Shown here piece after piece: positions 59,994 to 64,000 of a stretch of 64,000 nucleotides of DNA; positions within the stretch are counted from its first letter, which is position 1; the number at the start of each line of letters is the position of its first letter. The DNA is from Proteiniborus ethanoligenes. GTDB taxonomy: Bacteria > Bacillota > Clostridia > Tissierellales > Proteiniboraceae. A program made the position numbers and the translations under genes. The DNA lies in NCBI RefSeq assembly GCF_900107485.1, contig NZ_FNQE01000002.1:1-64000 (forward strand), given 5' to 3'. Below the pieces are notes generated by a model, which was given only the letters and a program-made list of their open reading frames with translations, was not told where the DNA came from and did not search any database.

Positions 59994-60944
59994 CTAATCA
60001 TTAGGTAGGTATAATATAAACTCAGATCCATGATTAATTTCAGAATTTACATTTATATAGCCATTTTGACCCTTAATAATTCTTTCGGTCAAATGTAAGC
60101 CAATACCACTGCCGTTTTCGTCTCCTTTACTGTAAAATTTGCTGAAGATATTCCTAATATTCCCATTAGAAATACCAGTGCCATTGTCCCTAATTGATAT
60201 AGATGTATAGAATTGTCCTTGGACGGCTTCTATAGTTATATTACCTTTAAATGGCGAAAATTTTGCTGCATTATTTATTACATTGTAAATTGCTTCAGCA
60301 GTCCACTTAGGATCATGCTTTACTAATATATCCTCACTACATATGACTTCAATATTTATTTCCTTTTCATTTATTAATGACATAGATGAGTTTAGAGAGG
60401 ATAGAATTGTATCATAAATTGGCAATACCTTGCTATTAAATTTCATTATACCTGTTTCTAAAAAAGACATGGTAATCATAGACTGCATAAGAAAGTCTAG
60501 TTTGCTTACTTCTCTATCCATAGATTTGATAAATTCCTTTGATTGATGTTTATCCAGATTTCTAGACAATAATATTTCATTAATCATCTTTATATTTGCA
60601 ATAGGTGTTTTAGCCTGATGGGATATATCAGAAATAATAGTCTGAAGCTTATGCTTGTCTTCAATTATTATATTTTTTTCTGAATTAATGTATTTTTCAA
60701 TACTTCTCATATTGTTTTCCACTGTATTAAGTCTATCATCTTTGAAAAAAGGATAGTAATCACTATTGCTTCCAGAAATAATATTCTCAGTAGTTTTTTT
60801 ATGAAATTCTGTAAAACTACGAATCTCTTTTTCTTTATAATATGATTTAATAAATAATAAGAAAAAACCAGTTAAAGATAAAATTAGAGCTAATGATTTA
60901 AAATCAAAAATTAAAGCTATCTTATCTATAAATATACTATTCAA
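59994..60944 (-). CDS. Sensor histidine kinase
   Basis: A 316-residue protein with one or two N-terminal membrane helices (about 13-33) and little extracellular part. The phospho-acceptor motif is DISHQAKTPIANI. HATPase_c boxes NNAAKFSP (N), DNGTGIS (G1), GSGIGLHLTERI (G2) are present. It is the partner of the response regulator 21 bp upstream; the pair probably controls the divergent ABC transporter. No signal can be assigned. Confidence 0.9.
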   Translation of the reverse strand: MNSIFIDKIALIFDFKSLALILSLTGFFLLFIKSYYKEKEIRSFTEFHKKTTENIISGSNSDYYPFFKDDRLNTVENNMRSIEKYINSEKNIIIEDKHKLQTIISDISHQAKTPIANIKMINEILLSRNLDKHQSKEFIKSMDREVSKLDFLMQSMITMSFLETGIMKFNSKVLPIYDTILSSLNSSMSLINEKEINIEVICSEDILVKHDPKWTAEAIYNVINNAAKFSPFKGNITIEAVQGQFYTSISIRDNGTGISNGNIRNIFSKFYSKGDENGSGIGLHLTERIIKGQNGYINVNSEINHGSEFILYLPND

Positions 60945-60965
60945 AACCTCACCCCTAACAAATCA

Positions 60966-61640
60966 TTACTTACCCATCCATTGATAGCCTACACCGTATA
61001 TGGTTTTAATATATTTGTGATTATCCTTTTCGATCTTAGCTCTTAGTCGGTTTATTTGAACAGAAAGGGCATGGTCATTAACAAATCTTAAGTTTTGATC
61101 CCAGAGCTTTTCCAAGAGGAAGCTTCTTGTTAGTATGGTGCCTCTACTTTCTATAAATAGTATTAAAAGATTAGCTTCTGTAGTTGTCAAATCATATTCA
61201 TCCCCAAAAGAATTTATTTTAAAGGTATCAAAGTTTATTGACAAAAACCCATCATCGTAATTAGGTGAACTATTGTAGAGTCCTGCTCTTTTTAATATAG
61301 CCTTAATACGTTTTTTAAAAAGCTTTAGGCTAAAGGGCTTAGTAATATAATCATCAGCACCTAAATCAAAGCCCTTAATTTCATCTATTTCCAAATCACG
61401 AGCTGTTAGAAAAACAACAGGCGTATTGGAGCTGGCTTTAATTTCTCTACAGATATTAAAACCATCACCATCTGGTAAATTAATATCTAGTATAGCTAGA
61501 TCAAAGGAACTACTGTTAACAGCATCTAACCCCTCTCTATAAGAAGAAGCAGTTATTATCTCAAATCCTTCTGATTCCAAGTCAAATTTCAATGTATTTA
61601 ATAAAAGATGATCATCTTCTACTATGAGTATCCTTATCAT
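60966..61640 (-). CDS. OmpR-family response regulator
   Basis: A 224-residue protein: receiver domain with EDD (about 8-10), phospho-acceptor Asp in AILDINLPDG, and K in YITKPFSLK; winged-helix C-terminus ending YIKTIYGVGYQW. It is transcribed divergently from the ABC transporter at 61811, and TGAGAGAA direct repeats in between may be its binding site. Confidence 0.92.
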   Translation of the reverse strand: MIRILIVEDDHLLLNTLKFDLESEGFEIITASSYREGLDAVNSSSFDLAILDINLPDGDGFNICREIKASSNTPVVFLTARDLEIDEIKGFDLGADDYITKPFSLKLFKKRIKAILKRAGLYNSSPNYDDGFLSINFDTFKINSFGDEYDLTTTEANLLILFIESRGTILTRSFLLEKLWDQNLRFVNDHALSVQINRLRAKIEKDNHKYIKTIYGVGYQWMGK

Positions 61641-61726
61641 AAATCCACCACCTATTCTATTGACTTAATAATAGCAAAAAAAAGATTTGTTTTCAAACTG
61701 ATAATATTTAACAAATATAAGTGTAA

Positions 61727-61745
61727 TGAGAGAATTTTGAGAGAA
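61727..61745 (+). promoter_or_regulatory. Direct repeats between the divergent regulator and transporter operons
   Basis: TGAGAGAA occurs at 61727-61734 and 61738-61745, 11 bp start to start, the usual spacing for tandem binding by OmpR-type regulators. It is 66-84 bp before the ABC gene. The precise promoter was not identified. Confidence 0.5.
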
Positions 61746-61810
61746 TCTTTTGATATTATCCATATAAGAAGGTTGATAAATATATAATTATAAGAGCGAG
61801 GAGGATTAAA

Positions 61811-62725
61811 ATGGAGTATGTATTGGAAGTTAAAAACCTAAACAAAACCTATGGAAAGAATAGGGTTTTAAACAATGTGTCCCTTAATGTTAAACACAAT
61901 GAAATAGTAGGATTTATTGGGCCTAACGGAGCAGGAAAATCTACTACTATGAAATGTATCTGTAATTTAATTTATCCAGACAGTGGAGAAATAATCATAA
62001 ATGGCTATGATTTGTTCAAGGACAGAGAAAAGGCTCTAGAAAATCAAGCAGCCCTAATAGAAAGCCCAGGACTATATCAGGATATGACAGGCAAAGAAAA
62101 TATAGACTTAATAGCAAGGCTTAGAAATGTCTCAAAGGAAAGGGTAAAGGAAATATATGAGTTTACTGAAATCGGCAAAGCATTAGAAAGAAAAGTTTCT
62201 GGCTACTCTATGGGAATGAAGCAAAGGCTAGCCTTAGGTATAGCCATATTAACTAAACCAAGGTTTCTCATATTAGACGAACCAACAAATGGATTAGATC
62301 CAACAGGGGTGATTAAGCTAAGAAGTACTCTACAAAAGCTTGTAAAGGAAGAGGACATATCCATACTGTTTTCCTCGCATCAGCTAGGAGAGGTGGAGAA
62401 GCTGGCAGATAGAATCGTATGTATCAATAAAGGCGAGATTATAGAGGTTCCAAATATAATGTCAAGTATTCAAAACTACATCATACAGATTTCAGATTTA
62501 GATACAACCCTACAGATAATCACCAATATTATTGGAGAAGACGCAGTAGAAGCAATTACTCTAGATAGCATCAAATTTGAGATTCAAAACCAAGACATAC
62601 TTTCTGAAATTTTATTCCAATTATTGTCAAGAAAAATAAAGATTTATGACATATATAAGGACAATGTAGATATCGAAACAATTTATGAAGAAATCTACAT
62701 TGATAATCAGATTTTAAGGGGGTAG
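61811..62725 (+). CDS. ABC transporter ATP-binding protein, BcrA/lantibiotic-immunity type
   Basis: A 304-residue protein. Walker A GPNGAGKSTTMK, signature YSMGMKQRLALGIAIL, Walker B LILDEPTNGLDP, and SSHQLGE with the switch His. The C-terminal 70 residues are an extra alpha/beta region typical of ABC-2 exporters of the BcrA/CcmA group. The paired permease begins 8 bp after its stop. The export substrate could be an antibiotic or a lipid. Confidence 0.92.
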   Translation: MEYVLEVKNLNKTYGKNRVLNNVSLNVKHNEIVGFIGPNGAGKSTTMKCICNLIYPDSGEIIINGYDLFKDREKALENQAALIESPGLYQDMTGKENIDLIARLRNVSKERVKEIYEFTEIGKALERKVSGYSMGMKQRLALGIAILTKPRFLILDEPTNGLDPTGVIKLRSTLQKLVKEEDISILFSSHQLGEVEKLADRIVCINKGEIIEVPNIMSSIQNYIIQISDLDTTLQIITNIIGEDAVEAITLDSIKFEIQNQDILSEILFQLLSRKIKIYDIYKDNVDIETIYEEIYIDNQILRG

Positions 62726-62732
62726 TTGTTTT

Positions 62733-64000
62733 ATGCTTACACTTATGAAAATGGATTTAAAGCAGAGATTAAAAAATTCATTAACCTGGTTTGTTATATT
62801 AATATTATGCATAATGTCCATGCTAAGTATTATTGAAATGAAAAATGCTAGATTTCTTAGGCCTTTTAAGGGGCATGACATATATTCATTTGTAAATAAA
62901 GAGATTATGGACTGGGATTTGTTCTTCACTAGAAGATATGGTGAGCGTGAGAAAGAACTATATCCACAGGCATATTACTCTTTAGGTGTATATAAAAAAG
63001 TCCAGGAAGATTTAGTCATAGCCATTGAAGAAAATGATGTAAGAGAAATAACTAGACTTATGAGTTTTTTTCATCTTTTATGGGCTAAACAAGAATATAT
63101 AACCCATGATGCTATAATGAATAAGATTTTTGAAAATAGGGCTATGAAGATCTGGAATGATGTTAGTGATGGAATACCTTATGAGGATATGGACTTTCGT
63201 CCATATTTTGGTGGTAGTGAAACTAGAGTTTATGCATTATTATATGCAAAGTATTATCATCAATTATATATAAACGATATAGAACCTGTTTATTCAAACG
63301 ATATTAACAATGTTACATATTTATATGAATATTTTTTTAGCATTCTTCCAAAGTTCATTATTGTTATACCAATACTTTTTATCTATAATTCTATAAATAG
63401 AGAAAAAAATGGGGGAAGCTTAAAGCTAGTTCTTACTCAATCCATAAGCAGATGGAAGTATTATCTAAGTAAGTGGTTTAGCGGAACTATTCATGTAATA
63501 TTTACACTATTTTTCCCAGCAATTATAATAAGTACCTTACTTGGTATAATAAATGGGTTTGTATCCCTAAAGTATCCTACTTTTTATCTAAAAAATTCTA
63601 TGTCAGGCTTTAAAACTATTCCTAATTATATGGATGCTGTCAAAATGAAGAAAGGTAATTTTGAAAAATTTGGAGACTATAATGCTACATATAGTTATAT
63701 GGCTCCAAAATCTAGTTATGATGTAAATATTGTCGATCCACACGAAAAAATGGAAATCATCCCTTTTTATAAATATCTACTGATGGCAGTACTATTATCT
63801 ATTTTATTCATTACATTTGTAGTAGCATTGACACAGCTCATATCAGCAATTGTCAATAAAGAGATAATTAGTATTACTACAATATCAATAATATTTGGCA
63901 TAGGTATATTAATAAGTAGTCCTTTTAAATATGATAAGCATTTAAATTTAAGCCCTTTTACTATGGAGCACGCATCAAGAATCCTTATAGGCACCTATAA
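62733..64000 (+). CDS. ABC-2-type permease, partial (runs off the window)
   Basis: ATG 62733 follows TTAAGGGGG and the frame stays open to base 64000 (422 codons). Helix 1 is at about residues 16-34, followed by a long extracellular region rich in charged and aromatic residues (about 35-195), then four or more helices (about 208-226, 252-275, 350-370, 380-400). The large first loop is characteristic of ABC-2 permeases with an SdpI/YhaP-like domain. It is the membrane partner of the ATPase upstream. Confidence 0.82.
   Translation, partial: MLTLMKMDLKQRLKNSLTWFVILILCIMSMLSIIEMKNARFLRPFKGHDIYSFVNKEIMDWDLFFTRRYGEREKELYPQAYYSLGVYKKVQEDLVIAIEENDVREITRLMSFFHLLWAKQEYITHDAIMNKIFENRAMKIWNDVSDGIPYEDMDFRPYFGGSETRVYALLYAKYYHQLYINDIEPVYSNDINNVTYLYEYFFSILPKFIIVIPILFIYNSINREKNGGSLKLVLTQSISRWKYYLSKWFSGTIHVIFTLFFPAIIISTLLGIINGFVSLKYPTFYLKNSMSGFKTIPNYMDAVKMKKGNFEKFGDYNATYSYMAPKSSYDVNIVDPHEKMEIIPFYKYLLMAVLLSILFITFVVALTQLISAIVNKEIISITTISIIFGIGILISSPFKYDKHLNLSPFTMEHASRILIGTY

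Overview
The window is a low-GC (roughly one-third GC) chromosomal segment of an anaerobic Firmicute. Purine-rich ribosome-binding sites, GTG/TTG starts, a Bce-type antibiotic-sensing module, a GlpA-type glycerol-3-phosphate oxidising cluster with a DUF1667 partner, a Na+-decarboxylase-beta-like microprotein and a sigma-54/PrpR-like regulator all fit the Clostridia/Tissierellia. The exact genus cannot be read from the sequence, and no rRNA or tRNA gene was seen.

Layout. (1) 1-142: 5' end of a transposase gene on the minus strand. (2) 329-5882: glycerol module with two paralogous small membrane proteins, glycerol kinase, two FAD oxidoreductases (one with a [2Fe-2S] BFD domain) and a Cys-rich DUF1667 protein. 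(3) 6079-21722: ordinary chromosomal genes: CobW GTPase, thioredoxin-like protein, radical SAM enzyme, GNATs, ECF sigma/anti-sigma pair, Nudix, ABC-F ATPase, topoisomerase III, and a BceRS-AB-like two-component/ABC module. (4) About 21.8-43.1 kb: a chromosomal integron. A tyrosine-recombinase gene with a large internal deletion is followed by more than 20 imperfect palindromic repeats. These have attC architecture: an R'' box ending in AAC, an ATTTGCG arm, a variable-fold centre, a CGCAAAT arm, and R' = GTTRRRY. The repeats separate unrelated small genes: toxin-antitoxin pairs, Nudix hydrolases, GNATs, HAM1-type NTPase, DUF3795 proteins, methyltransferase, flavodoxin, phosphotransferase, small membrane proteins and lipoproteins. 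(5) 43.5-50.7 kb: membrane-anchored protein, EamA exporter, lipoprotein, and a short polysaccharide cluster (acetyltransferase, glycosyltransferase, O-antigen-ligase-like protein). (6) 51.0-59.6 kb: PrpR-like sigma-54 activator, a clear -24/-12 promoter, a catabolic operon (NAD-dependent dehydrogenase, RraA-type aldolase, two-subunit class I fumarase/tartrate-dehydratase) and a TctCBA tripartite tricarboxylate transporter. (7) 59.7-64.0 kb: minus-strand ferredoxin with a CsoR-like palindrome, a minus-strand two-component system, and a divergent ABC exporter whose permease runs off the window.

The main discovery is the integron in a Firmicute-like chromosome. Near the integrase remnant most repeats are complete. 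Distally they are increasingly truncated, point-mutated or fused, as expected if new cassettes once entered next to the integrase and old ones decay. Several cassettes with unrelated genes share a conserved stretch of about 55 bp just after the recombination point and another of about 50 bp just before R'', so the repeated unit is larger than attC alone. Five repeats differ in length or core sequence from the array's own family and look like imported cassettes. One toxin-antitoxin cassette is duplicated 7,787 bp apart, with a microhomology junction inside an attC. The integrase points the same way as the cassettes, the opposite of the classical arrangement.

Several cassette genes are frameshifted at short homopolymers. 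This could be real decay or sequencing error, and I have flagged it without deciding.
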